DNA of 10,254 nt, from assembly GCA_003554115.1 (NCBI GenBank), contig PWFE01000153.1, forward strand, positions 1 to 10,254, given 5' to 3'. Positions 1-7,254 of the stretch are shown piece by piece (the stretch's first letter is position 1; each line of letters begins with the position of its first letter). The translations under genes were made by a program, and so were the position numbers. Source of the stretch: Haloferacaceae archaeon (GTDB taxonomy: Archaea > Halobacteriota > Halobacteria > Halobacteriales > Haloferacaceae). The notes under the pieces were generated by a model. The model was not told the DNA's origin. It searched no databases and worked only from the letters and a program-made list of their open reading frames with translations.

Positions 1-42
1 CATACAGCCTGTAGGGACTATGTATCATCTCCGCAACGAAAG

Positions 43-50
43 AGTATAAG
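43..50 (+). promoter_or_regulatory. TATA box of the nucleotidyltransferase gene
   Basis: The sequence AGTATAAG, preceded by a purine-rich BRE-like stretch (CGAAAG), is centred about 28 bases before the ATG at 75. This is the spacing expected for a leaderless haloarchaeal transcript and favours the ATG at 75 over the GTG at 66. Confidence 0.6.
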
Positions 51-74
51 ACAGTAGAGACGGGTGTGGTTGGT

Positions 75-1037
75 ATGGATGCTATTGTCCTTGCCGGTGG
101 CTATGCGACTCGAATGTGGCCGATTACACGAAATCGACCGAAAATGCTGTTGCCAGTCGGCGACACCACGGTGATCGACAAAACGCTCGCCCAACTCGAA
201 GACGACGCGGGTATTGAGGACGTCTACATCAGCACAAACGAACGCTTTGCCGCCGACTTCGAAAGCTACGTCGACGAACACGGCTACGAAAAGCCCAACC
301 TCTCCGTTGAGGATACCAGCGACGAAGACGAGAAGTTCGGCGTTGTCGGCGCACTCGCCCAACTGATCGACCGCGAGGGCCTCGAAGACGATTTGCTGAT
401 TATCGCCGGCGACAACATGGTTGGCTTCGATATTTCTGACTTCGTCGACTTCTTCGAACAGAAAGAATCGCCTGTCCTAGCGGCCTACGATGTTGGCGAC
501 CGTGAGCGCGCGAAATCCTACGGCCTCGTTGAACTCGACGGCGAGGAGGTCGTCGATTTCCAAGAAAAACCTGACGAGCCCAACACCACACTGGCCTCGA
601 TTGCCTGTTATGCGTTCCCCGCCGACGTGTTGCCGAAGTTTGATACGTATCTCGACGACGACCAGAACCCCGACGAGCCCGGCTGGTTCCTCCAGTGGCT
701 CCAGAGCCGCCAGTCAGTGTACGCCTTCACGTTCGATGATGTCTGGTTCGACATCGGCGAGGCCGCGGCGTATCTTGATGCCGTCGACTGGAAACTCGGT
801 GGCGAGCCGCTGGTTGCCGACGATGCGACGGTCGAAAACAGCGAACTCAACGGCTCAACACACGTGATGTCCGGTGCGACGGTCACAGATTCGACCGTCA
901 CAGACTCGCTTGTCTTCCCCGATGCCACCGTCGAGGACGCCGAGCTCGTCGAGACCGTCTTCGACGAACAGGCCTCAATTGAGGGAATCGACCTCACTGA
1001 GAGTCTGGTTGGCTCCCACAGCCACCTCTCAGAGTAA
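75..1037 (+). CDS. Sugar-phosphate nucleotidyltransferase with hexapeptide-repeat tail
   Basis: This 320-residue cytoplasmic enzyme should transfer a nucleotide from an NTP to a sugar 1-phosphate, giving an NDP-sugar for glycan or glycosylation pathways. The NTP_transferase signature GG-YATRMWPITRNRPKMLLPVG lies at residues 8-29 and carries the Arg and Lys that bind the triphosphate. IIAGDN near residue 112 supplies the metal-binding Asp, EKPDEP lies near 165, and WFDIGEAAAYLDA near 225 matches the family WxDxG motif. After residue 245 the chain becomes a run of short hydrophobic steps (ATVENSEL, ATVTDSTV, SLVFPDATVEDAEL), consistent with a left-handed beta helix. The family is often annotated glucose-1-phosphate thymidylyltransferase, but the actual sugar and nucleotide cannot be read from sequence. 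An in-frame GTG at 66 would add three residues; ATG 75 fits both the TATA spacing and the family N-terminus. The permease gene follows after 93 bases on the same strand. Confidence 0.9.
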   Translation: MDAIVLAGGYATRMWPITRNRPKMLLPVGDTTVIDKTLAQLEDDAGIEDVYISTNERFAADFESYVDEHGYEKPNLSVEDTSDEDEKFGVVGALAQLIDREGLEDDLLIIAGDNMVGFDISDFVDFFEQKESPVLAAYDVGDRERAKSYGLVELDGEEVVDFQEKPDEPNTTLASIACYAFPADVLPKFDTYLDDDQNPDEPGWFLQWLQSRQSVYAFTFDDVWFDIGEAAAYLDAVDWKLGGEPLVADDATVENSELNGSTHVMSGATVTDSTVTDSLVFPDATVEDAELVETVFDEQASIEGIDLTESLVGSHSHLSE

Positions 1038-1047
1038 CACCGTCGAC

Positions 1048-1060
1048 CTCGTTTTTCGAG
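1048..1060 (+). terminator. Possible T-rich terminator after the nucleotidyltransferase
   Basis: CTCG-TTTTT-CGAG begins 11 bases after the stop codon. Five T residues sit between 4-base complementary arms. Haloarchaeal termination mostly follows T tracts, so this may end transcription, but the stem is very short and the call is weak. Confidence 0.25.
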
Positions 1061-1130
1061 CAGTCCGTTTCGCAGTCGAAACCGAATCACCGAAGTCACA
1101 GCAGCGAGTTCGGTCGGATACTCCGTTCGA

Positions 1131-3368
1131 ATGGCTCAGAACACACTCGCGACTGATCTTGGTGTTGGCACCGCGCTGACGGTCGGAATCGGGACGATGA
1201 TCGGAGCCGGTGTTTTCGTGCTTCCCGGATTAGTTGCGACCGATGTCGGCCCGCTTGTCGTTGTCGCGTTTTTCCTTGCGGGCTGTCTTGCGTTCATCAA
1301 TGGGCTGTCGGTCTCGGAACTCGGTACTGCCTTTCCTGCCGCAGGCGGTGCCTACCACTGGGTTACCCGTGGCCTAGGGCCGCTTTTCGGCTCCGTGGCT
1401 GGGTTCAGCGACTGGCTCGGGCTGGCAGTCGCCTCCTCGTTTTACAGCCTCGGCTTCGGGATCTATCTCGGAACAGTGTTTCCGCTGCCACCGATCGAGA
1501 TCCCGCTGCTCAATCTGGGGCTTTCGTCGGCCCAACTCGGCGCGATGCTGGCCGGGACGCTGTTTGTCGGGCTGAACTATCTCGGATTCAAAGGCACCGG
1601 TCGACTCCAAATCGTCGTTGTCACCGCGCTTGTTGGGATTCTACTCGTGTTCGTCGTCGACGGCGCGTGGCGAATCGGACTCGACGCCGTCGAGGTCTTC
1701 GATATCAGCTCATTTGATGGGCTGTTCGGCGCAGTTGCAGTCGTGTTTATTTCGTATCTCGGCTATGCGAAAATCGCTACACTCGGCGAAGAACTCCACG
1801 ATCCGGACCGAACCGTTCCGATTGCAGTGATTGGAAGCGTTGTGTTTGTCACCGTTCTGTATACCGCACTGACCACGCTGGTCGCCTTCCAGATCGATTT
1901 GGATGCACTCGCTGGTGATCAGCCCGCGGTGTTGCTGATCGCCGAGGTAGCCTTTGGGCCGGTCGGCATCGCGCTTATGACGGTTGCGGGGCTGTTGGCG
2001 ACCGCAACGAGTACGAACTTCTCGGTGTTGGCCTCCGCACGCATCACGTTCGCAATGGGTCGACAGCGACTCGTCGGCGAGTGGCTCAACAAACTCCATC
2101 CCCGGTTTGCCACGCCTTACCGCTCGCTGCAGGTTACGGGCCTGCTAATTCTCGGCTTTATTTTGATCGACGATCTGGTGTTGTTGGCGAAAACAGCCAG
2201 TGCGTTCCATCTCGTCGGGTATGGACTGCTTAACGTCGCGTTGATCGTCTTCCGTGAGTCGAACGTCGACTACGAGCCGGCGTTCCGGGTGCCGCTGTAT
2301 CCTGTCACGCCGATTGTGGGTGCGGTCTGTTCGTTCGGCCTGCTGGCGTTCATGGGCTCGACGGTGCTGTGGCTGACCGCGCTGTTGATTGTCGGCTCAG
2401 TGGTGTGGTATCTCGTCTACGGCCAACACCACACTGAGGACGAAGGGTTGTTGAGCCAGCGGATTCTCGACCGCTCCGAACAGCTTCCCGATTCGGCAGT
2501 CGCTGCAACCGAAGCCGCACGGCCGGATCGAGCAGACGTTCGGATCATGGTTTCGCTGGCAAACCCCCGAACCGAACGCGATCTGATGTCGCTTGCCTGT
2601 TCGCTTGCTGCTCCACAAAACGGCACTGTCGTGGCTGTCCACATCGTTACCGTTCCCGATCAGGTGCCGCTGGCGAGAGCCCAAGCCAACCGCGAACGGT
2701 TCGACAGGCAGTCCGAAGCCCTGCTTGCGGATGCCAAAGCCGACGCCGACGAGTTCGGCGTCCCGGTCGAGACACACCTTATCTACTCACACCGAACGCT
2801 CGAAGAGGTGTTCGATGCCGCCGACCGCCTCAACGTCGACAGTCTCGTGATGGGGTGGCGATCAGACTCACCGATTGCCAGCGGGCGGATCGAGCCGGCG
2901 TTCGACGAGTTGGCCCAGTCGCTGCCCTGTGATGTGTTCGTGCTCAAAGACCAAGGCTTCGATCCGACCTCGGTCGTGATCCCGGTCGCTGATGATCGCA
3001 ACTCTGCACTCTGTTCGACCGCTGGGCGGCTGTTTCAGCAGGCCTACGACAGTAAGATAACGCTGCTGCACGTCGTCGACGGTGAGGGCAAACGCGACAG
3101 TGCAGAACGGTTTTTAACCGACTGGGCCGACGAGTACGGCATCGAGGAGCCGACGCTGGCAGTTGATACGGGCGGCGACGTCGAGACGGCCATCGAGACA
3201 ACCACTAACACCCACACACTGCTGTTGATCGGGGCTACCGAGCGCGGATTGCTCTCGCGGCTGCTCCGGCGGTCGCTGATTTTCGATGTGATAGAGACTG
3301 CCGACTGTTCGGTCGTCTTGGCCGAACACACACACGAGCGGTCGCTCCGCGAACGACTGTTCGGCTAG
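1131..3368 (+). CDS. APC-family amino-acid permease with two C-terminal UspA-like domains
   Basis: The 745-residue protein has two parts. Residues 1 to about 433 are a multi-helix transporter of the APC superfamily: the first helix carries the family glycine motif GIGTMIGAGVF, and about twelve hydrophobic segments follow, ending before a hydrophilic linker (YGQHHTEDEGLL). From about residue 468 the chain is soluble and holds two universal-stress-protein folds, about 468-605 and 611-735. The second keeps a recognisable nucleotide-loop sequence, GATERG, at about residue 701, with a Ser 10 residues after it. The first has only MGWRSDS at about 574 and lacks the usual Gly spacing, so it probably does not bind ATP. 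Such permease-Usp fusions are known in archaea; the Usp part is thought to regulate uptake. The substrate is not visible. No convincing TATA box is seen in the 93 bases upstream, so co-transcription with the preceding gene is possible. The stop codon overlaps that of the convergent kinase gene. Confidence 0.9.
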   Translation: MAQNTLATDLGVGTALTVGIGTMIGAGVFVLPGLVATDVGPLVVVAFFLAGCLAFINGLSVSELGTAFPAAGGAYHWVTRGLGPLFGSVAGFSDWLGLAVASSFYSLGFGIYLGTVFPLPPIEIPLLNLGLSSAQLGAMLAGTLFVGLNYLGFKGTGRLQIVVVTALVGILLVFVVDGAWRIGLDAVEVFDISSFDGLFGAVAVVFISYLGYAKIATLGEELHDPDRTVPIAVIGSVVFVTVLYTALTTLVAFQIDLDALAGDQPAVLLIAEVAFGPVGIALMTVAGLLATATSTNFSVLASARITFAMGRQRLVGEWLNKLHPRFATPYRSLQVTGLLILGFILIDDLVLLAKTASAFHLVGYGLLNVALIVFRESNVDYEPAFRVPLYPVTPIVGAVCSFGLLAFMGSTVLWLTALLIVGSVVWYLVYGQHHTEDEGLLSQRILDRSEQLPDSAVAATEAARPDRADVRIMVSLANPRTERDLMSLACSLAAPQNGTVVAVHIVTVPDQVPLARAQANRERFDRQSEALLADAKADADEFGVPVETHLIYSHRTLEEVFDAADRLNVDSLVMGWRSDSPIASGRIEPAFDELAQSLPCDVFVLKDQGFDPTSVVIPVADDRNSALCSTAGRLFQQAYDSKITLLHVVDGEGKRDSAERFLTDWADEYGIEEPTLAVDTGGDVETAIETTTNTHTLLLIGATERGLLSRLLRRSLIFDVIETADCSVVLAEHTHERSLRERLFG

Positions 3369-5122
3369 CCCGAGACAGGCTTGAGGCCCGTGATCTCAAA
3401 GCGTGCGCCACCCTCGGTCGCCTCTGTCACGTGTATCTCCCAGCCGTGAGCCTCAACAATCTGCTTGACGATTGCGAGTCCGAAGCCGGTGCCGTCGGCG
3501 TTGGTAGTAACCCCTGGTTTGAACACCGTCTCTCGTCGGTTCTCGGGGATCCCCGGTCCAGTGTCTTCGAGATAAAAGCCGTTGTCCAGCTCACCGACGG
3601 TGATCTGGACGGGCTGGACGGCCGACGATTCGGTCTGCGAAGTGTCTGCTGTATCGACCAACTGCTGGGTATGAGCGGAATCGGTAACCTGCTGGGTGTC
3701 GGTTGCGTGTTCCAGACTGTTTCGCAGCAGGTTTTCGAACAGTTGCTGGAGACGACTGCGGTCGGCTGTTACCGTCTGGTCGGTCTCGACAGAGAGTGCG
3801 TTTTCGTTGAGGTCGACCGCTCGGGCAGCCTGCTTAATCACGACAGTAAGGTCGACGGGAACGGTCTCGCCGACCGACCGGCCCTCACGGGCAAGCCTCA
3901 ACAGGTCGTCAATCAGTTCGTCCATCCGCTGGTGAGCCTCTTCGATGTGATCGAGATGCTCGCTGTCACAGTCAGTTCGGGCCAGTTTGAGCCGGCCGCT
4001 GATCACTGACAGTGGGCTCCGAAGGTCGTGGCTGACGGTGCCGACAAAGGCATCGAGCTGCTGGTTTTTGGCCGCGATTTCCCGTCGGGTCGCTTCGAGT
4101 TCAGTCACGTTGTTCAACACAACCGCATAACATCGCGTCGACTGCCAATCGGAGATCCGAGAGAGATCGACCGTATAGTACCGCGTCGAACCCGCCGTTT
4201 CGAACGACAGCGGCTTATCAGGATTATCGACCCGCCCGCCGAGTGTGAGCTTGGCAGCCAGCTCCGGAAAGACCGCTTCAAGCGGATCGCCAATCCGAGT
4301 AGCATCCAATCTGTCGATCAGCTGGCTGCTTGCAGTGTTGAAATCGACAATCCGATACTCGGTATCGACCGCGAGATACGGGTCGACAAGGCCGTCGAGC
4401 GTCTCATCGCGGGCGACTGTCGAGAGGTTCACCGAGCCAAACCGAACCGCAACATACCCAACAGCTAGCGCCTGTGTCGCGCCGGTAAAGGCGTAGTACT
4501 CATAGGTTGGAACTAATACATCGACGGCCGAGAGGGCGATCGGAACGAAGCCGGCAGCCACGCCGACCGCGAGCACGACAACCAACCGGCGGTGCTGACG
4601 ACGGGATCTGAAATACAGCTCTGCGAAGTAATACAGCACCACACCGACCGCCCCGACACTGTAGATGACCGCGGCGATCCATCCTAGTCCGTACTCGACG
4701 GCGAAATGTGGGAACGGCGACTGCAGAAACGACACTGACTGCCAGTAAAGCCCATGGAGCGGCCCCGTGAGGACGAACAGCGCCAACACACCGTAGACGC
4801 CGCCAGCAACACGGCAGAGACGGTTCGTCAGCGGGTTGCGACCGGAGTAGGCGGTCGGAAACAGATAGGTGAAATAGATTGCGGTGAGTCCAACAAACGT
4901 CCACAGCCAAAACAGCAGAAACGCCCATAGCCCGTGTGTTACCACGACTAACGCCGCCGAAATCGTCGACCACACCGAAAAGTTCACTAACCAGAGGCCG
5001 ACCCATCCACTCGCCGATAGTTCGGTGCGAGTGACCACCCAGTAGCCGAGCAGGGCGGTAGCGACCGCTGTAAGGAGGTGCCCACCGAAATGGAGCAGCT
5101 GAAACGAGATCTCGGAAACCAT
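3365..5122 (-). CDS. Membrane histidine kinase: 7TM sensor, PAS, HisKA, HATPase
   Basis: The 585-residue protein is a sensor kinase expected in the cytoplasmic membrane. Residues 1 to about 228 contain seven hydrophobic segments, matching the N-terminal 7TM region of many archaeal kinases. About 240-340 is a PAS-like domain (GLVDPYLAVDTEYRIVDFN). A short coiled segment leads to the H box, VSHDLRSPLS, with phospho-accepting His365. The ATP-binding domain has the N box (LFENLLRNSLEH, Asn464 and Asn468), the G1 box DTGPGIP (520-526) and the G2 box GTGFGLAIV (544-552), so all catalytic motifs are intact. Between the N box and G1 lies a Thr/Gln/Asp-rich insertion with nine-residue repeats. The ATG at 5122 sits about 23 bases from a strong TATA box. 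No response regulator is encoded nearby, so this is an orphan kinase here; its signal and partner are unknown. Confidence 0.92.
   Translation of the reverse strand: MVSEISFQLLHFGGHLLTAVATALLGYWVVTRTELSASGWVGLWLVNFSVWSTISAALVVVTHGLWAFLLFWLWTFVGLTAIYFTYLFPTAYSGRNPLTNRLCRVAGGVYGVLALFVLTGPLHGLYWQSVSFLQSPFPHFAVEYGLGWIAAVIYSVGAVGVVLYYFAELYFRSRRQHRRLVVVLAVGVAAGFVPIALSAVDVLVPTYEYYAFTGATQALAVGYVAVRFGSVNLSTVARDETLDGLVDPYLAVDTEYRIVDFNTASSQLIDRLDATRIGDPLEAVFPELAAKLTLGGRVDNPDKPLSFETAGSTRYYTVDLSRISDWQSTRCYAVVLNNVTELEATRREIAAKNQQLDAFVGTVSHDLRSPLSVISGRLKLARTDCDSEHLDHIEEAHQRMDELIDDLLRLAREGRSVGETVPVDLTVVIKQAARAVDLNENALSVETDQTVTADRSRLQQLFENLLRNSLEHATDTQQVTDSAHTQQLVDTADTSQTESSAVQPVQITVGELDNGFYLEDTGPGIPENRRETVFKPGVTTNADGTGFGLAIVKQIVEAHGWEIHVTEATEGGARFEITGLKPVSG
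3617..3697 (-). repeat. Three tandem nine-residue repeats inside the kinase
   Basis: Residues 476-502 of the kinase read as three 27-base units: TQQVTDSAH, TQQLVDTAD, TSQTESSAV. The first two match closely and the third is diverged. They lie between the N box and G1 box of the ATP-binding domain, a place where haloarchaeal kinases commonly carry a variable hydrophilic loop. Confidence 0.6.
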
Positions 5123-5138
5123 CGACTGTGCGCTACTG

Positions 5139-5148
5139 TTTTTTATAC
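5139..5148 (-). promoter_or_regulatory. TATA box of the histidine kinase gene
   Basis: Read on the minus strand, the sequence is GTATAAAAAA, a near-ideal archaeal TATA box in an AT-rich gap. Its centre is about 22-24 bases before the kinase ATG at 5122, indicating a leaderless transcript independent of the upstream DUF389 gene. Confidence 0.7.
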
Positions 5149-5180
5149 TGATACTTAGCTATTCAACTCTAATTATCAGT
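5147..5180. repeat. Inverted repeat with 12-base arms before the kinase promoter
   Basis: On the plus strand ACTGATACTTAG (5147-5158) is mirrored by CTAATTATCAGT (5169-5180) with a 10-base spacer; 11 of 12 positions pair. It abuts, and overlaps by about two bases, the upstream edge of the kinase TATA box. It could be an operator for a dimeric regulator, or a hairpin at the end of the DUF389 transcript. The arms are AT-rich, unlike the surrounding genes. Confidence 0.55.
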
Positions 5181-5220
5181 CCAGAAAATTACCGTCGGGA
5201 TAGCGAACAGGGCGAGCGTT

Positions 5221-6471
5221 TTAGGCGATATCGGCCTGCTCGGTAATCACTGTCACTGAGACGTCGACGCCGGTTTCGGTGTGAATCTGCTCGCGGAGTT
5301 CACCCGCAGCCGGTGGTTCGTCGCCATGGACCGAGACGGTGACCTCACTGGGCTGTTGGGAGACCAGATCCGCGCGGTACTGGAAGTCGACCGCAAGCAG
5401 ATTGTCAGTGTTCTCTTCGGCAATCATCTCGACGTGGCTTTCGAAGGACATGTTGTCGCGAGCGTCCAGCGAACTCATTGCCAAAAATGACGTCAGCACT
5501 AAAATCGCCAGCCCGAAGACGACGAGCCGCTCGACGGTGATCCGACGGGCCTGCTGGGCGTCGTACCAGTGGCTCGGCCTGTAGCGTTTGATCCAAATCG
5601 TGACGATGCCGGCGGCGTTGATCGACAGTAGGTTCACCATAACTAAGATGCTCGCTCCAAAGGCGAGCCGCGGGTCGACGTACGCAATGCCGAGACCGAC
5701 CGAGGCTGCTGGCGGCATCAGCGCGACGGCGATCATCACACCCACCAGTGCCTCGTCGGCACCGGAAGTCAACGACAGTGCGCCTGCGGTTCCGGCTCCG
5801 AGGGCAATCGCGAGCGCGAGCAGCCCGGGATGGGCGCGTTCGGCGATCTGCTGAATCAACAGTAATTCGAGTTCCGGTGCGAGCAAAAAGCGGTAGAAGA
5901 CGGCGAAGACGACCGCACTGAGGACCGCCACCCCGAGGCCGACAGTCTGGGAACGAATCCCCTCCCAGAACAGGTCGTCGTCGTTGATGACTGTCCCGAC
6001 ACAGGAGGCCATCGCGGGGCCGATCAGCGGGGCGATCACCATCGAGCCGACGACAACCGCCGCACTGTCCTGTAGCAGTCCGGCGGTCGCAACAACCGCG
6101 CTGATGATCGTCAACGCCAGATAGTTGGGTGTACTCCGCGAGAGATTGCGGGCTTTGGTTCGCAGTTCGTCCCGCGAAATCCGGTCATCAGTTCCGTTTT
6201 CGTCGGTATCTGCCTGCTGTTGTTCGAACTGCTCGGAGACGATTGTCTCGACATCGCTGATAACCATATACCCCTCGCGCTCGACGCCGACATCGCGGAG
6301 TCGGTCGACGATTTGCTCGACGTTTTCGGAGTCTGCCGGGATGTAGACGATATCGCTGTACTTCGAGTTCGAACTCTCTTCGGTCATCGCAAACTCGACT
6401 TCCTCGGATTCGAGCACGTCGACGACCGTGGCGTGTTTGCCTTCTGGAACGAGTGTCTGTATCAGTCGCAT
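5221..6471 (-). CDS. DUF389 family membrane protein (TIGR00341-like)
   Basis: The 416-residue protein begins with a soluble domain of about 80 residues (MRLIQTLVPEGKHATVVDVL) followed by an acidic, Gln-rich linker. The membrane part starts near residue 115 and has six or seven hydrophobic segments. Two conserved blocks identify the family: DSAAVVVGSMVIAPLIGPAM at about 135-154 and LVGVMIAVALMPPAASVGLG at about 242-261. A soluble tail of about 80 residues (333-416) closes the protein and includes a beta-rich segment, VTVSVHGDEPP. The molecular role of DUF389 proteins is not established, although a transport role is sometimes suggested. The ATG at 6471 matches the family N-terminus. The only TATA-like element upstream lies about 66 bases away, implying a leader of about 40 bases. 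The kinase gene follows 98 bases downstream on the same strand but has its own promoter. Confidence 0.9.
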   Translation of the reverse strand: MRLIQTLVPEGKHATVVDVLESEEVEFAMTEESSNSKYSDIVYIPADSENVEQIVDRLRDVGVEREGYMVISDVETIVSEQFEQQQADTDENGTDDRISRDELRTKARNLSRSTPNYLALTIISAVVATAGLLQDSAAVVVGSMVIAPLIGPAMASCVGTVINDDDLFWEGIRSQTVGLGVAVLSAVVFAVFYRFLLAPELELLLIQQIAERAHPGLLALAIALGAGTAGALSLTSGADEALVGVMIAVALMPPAASVGLGIAYVDPRLAFGASILVMVNLLSINAAGIVTIWIKRYRPSHWYDAQQARRITVERLVVFGLAILVLTSFLAMSSLDARDNMSFESHVEMIAEENTDNLLAVDFQYRADLVSQQPSEVTVSVHGDEPPAAGELREQIHTETGVDVSVTVITEQADIA

Positions 6472-6533
6472 GGGAGATCAGCGATTGAGTGGTCAGGGGA
6501 GCGAAACGGTAGGTGAGTCTCTTCATCCCGAAC

Positions 6534-6541
6534 GTATAAGC
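6534..6541. promoter_or_regulatory. Shared TATA-like element between divergent genes
   Basis: GTATAAGC on the plus strand reads GCTTATAC on the minus strand, so the same bases resemble a TATA box both ways. It lies in the 155-base gap between the DUF389 gene (minus) and the small membrane protein gene (plus). It would give leaders of about 40 and 60 bases respectively. No better TATA candidate is seen for either gene. Confidence 0.4.
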
Positions 6542-6626
6542 GTAGTCGACTCGCTTCGGCTGGCGAGCCCATCGGATAGCATCGGCGAACCGAGTGATTG
6601 ACACGGCTGGCACACCGATAGCGTGT

Positions 6627-6848
6627 ATGGCAGAAACGACGCTGGGTGAGTTTTTACGGTCGGACGCCCCGCTGGTCGCGCTCGTCTTGCTGGTCGGAAT
6701 CGCCGGCTCTGGTGTCGCCCGCTGGGGGTTCGGCCAGCTCGGATTGGACGTACTCGGACAGGTCATGTTCATCATGGGCTACGGCGGCATGGTGTTCGTG
6801 CTGTGGTACGGCTGGATTCGGCCGCTCAACATTACTGGCCCTGAGTAA
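6627..6848 (+). CDS. Small membrane protein, 73 residues, unknown function
   Basis: I do not recognise this gene. The product has a short polar start (MAETTLGEFLRSD), a hydrophobic segment at about 15-33 (APLVALVLLVGIAGSGVA), a Gly-rich turn, and a second segment at about 43-64 (VMFIMGYGGMVFVLWYG). It ends in a short polar tail, WIRPLNITGPE. Two membrane helices with both ends on the same side are likely. An in-frame GTG at 6594 would add 11 residues (IDTAGTPIAC region) with no family-like features, so ATG 6627 is preferred. It lies divergent from the DUF389 gene and 87 bases before another small membrane protein gene. Its steady hydrophobic pattern and typical haloarchaeal codon use support a real gene. 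Confidence 0.7.
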   Translation: MAETTLGEFLRSDAPLVALVLLVGIAGSGVARWGFGQLGLDVLGQVMFIMGYGGMVFVLWYGWIRPLNITGPE

Positions 6849-6899
6849 GATACTGACTGCTGGCTATGGGTTGGCTCGGAGCCGAACGCAAGAACGGAA

Positions 6900-6907
6900 C
6901 TTTAATG
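6900..6907 (+). promoter_or_regulatory. TATA-like box before the second small membrane protein
   Basis: CTTTAATG lies about 33 bases before the ATG at 6936 and about 23 bases before an out-of-frame ATG at 6926. It is the best promoter candidate in this 87-base gap, which also holds a perfect short palindrome, GGCTC-G-GAGCC, at about 6870-6880. Confidence 0.45.
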
Positions 6908-6935
6908 CGGGTTTCTGTGTGAGCTATGGATACGA

Positions 6936-7187
6936 ATGCTGCCACTACAGTTCGTCGACGGAATCCTGCTTGAGTTCAACATGGGGCAGATACTGCTCGT
7001 GGGATTTCTGTTGGCCACCGTCGGGGCACTGCCGCTGAAATCCCAGAAACTCATCGGCCTCAACACTGCCCTGTTTGGTCTCATCTTCATCGTGACGCCG
7101 GCAGACATGATGCCCGAGCTGTATCTGTTTTTGGGCCTGACGCTGATCGTAATCGGCCCGATTGTGTATGCGACGGCGAAAAACTAA
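6936..7187 (+). CDS. Small membrane protein, 83 residues, unknown function
   Basis: I do not recognise this gene. From ATG 6936 the protein has three hydrophobic segments: about 17-33 (GQILLVGFLLATVGALP), 40-57 (IGLNTALFGLIFIVTPAD) and 62-80 (LYLFLGLTLIVIGPIVY). They are joined by short polar turns (KSQK, PADMMPE) and end in TAKN. The short spacing between helices suggests a compact helical bundle. A second in-frame ATG at 6981 would begin MGQILLVGF, directly before the first helix, and would remove 15 residues (LPLQFVDGILLEF region). That region is also hydrophobic, so the start is uncertain. The gene lies 67 bases before homoserine kinase, which has its own promoter-like sequence. Confidence 0.7.
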   Translation: MLPLQFVDGILLEFNMGQILLVGFLLATVGALPLKSQKLIGLNTALFGLIFIVTPADMMPELYLFLGLTLIVIGPIVYATAKN

Positions 7188-7218
7188 CCGTGAGCCCACA
7201 GTCAGTTCGGTGTGGTTC

Positions 7219-7229
7219 GCTATCTTTTT
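7219..7229 (+). promoter_or_regulatory. TATA-like box before homoserine kinase
   Basis: GCTATCTTTTT is centred about 30 bases before the ATG at 7255, consistent with a leaderless transcript. It could also serve as a T-rich terminator for the small gene ending at 7187. The match to the TATA consensus is moderate. Confidence 0.4.
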
Positions 7230-7254
7230 GTCGCAACTCCGATAACCCAGCCGC

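Noticed and set aside
66..74. GTG start three codons before the nucleotidyltransferase ATG
   Set aside because: ATG 75 better fits the distance from the TATA box and the family start MDAIVLAGG.
3431..4009. Long plus-strand open frame inside the kinase gene
   Set aside because: It is antisense to a kinase with all catalytic motifs intact. Long antisense frames are common in GC-rich haloarchaeal genes, and its translation shows no domain.
6188..6775. Minus-strand frame of 195 codons extending upstream of the DUF389 gene
   Set aside because: Most of it is an Arg-rich off-frame reading of the DUF389 gene and the antisense of the 73-residue gene. It has no recognisable domain.
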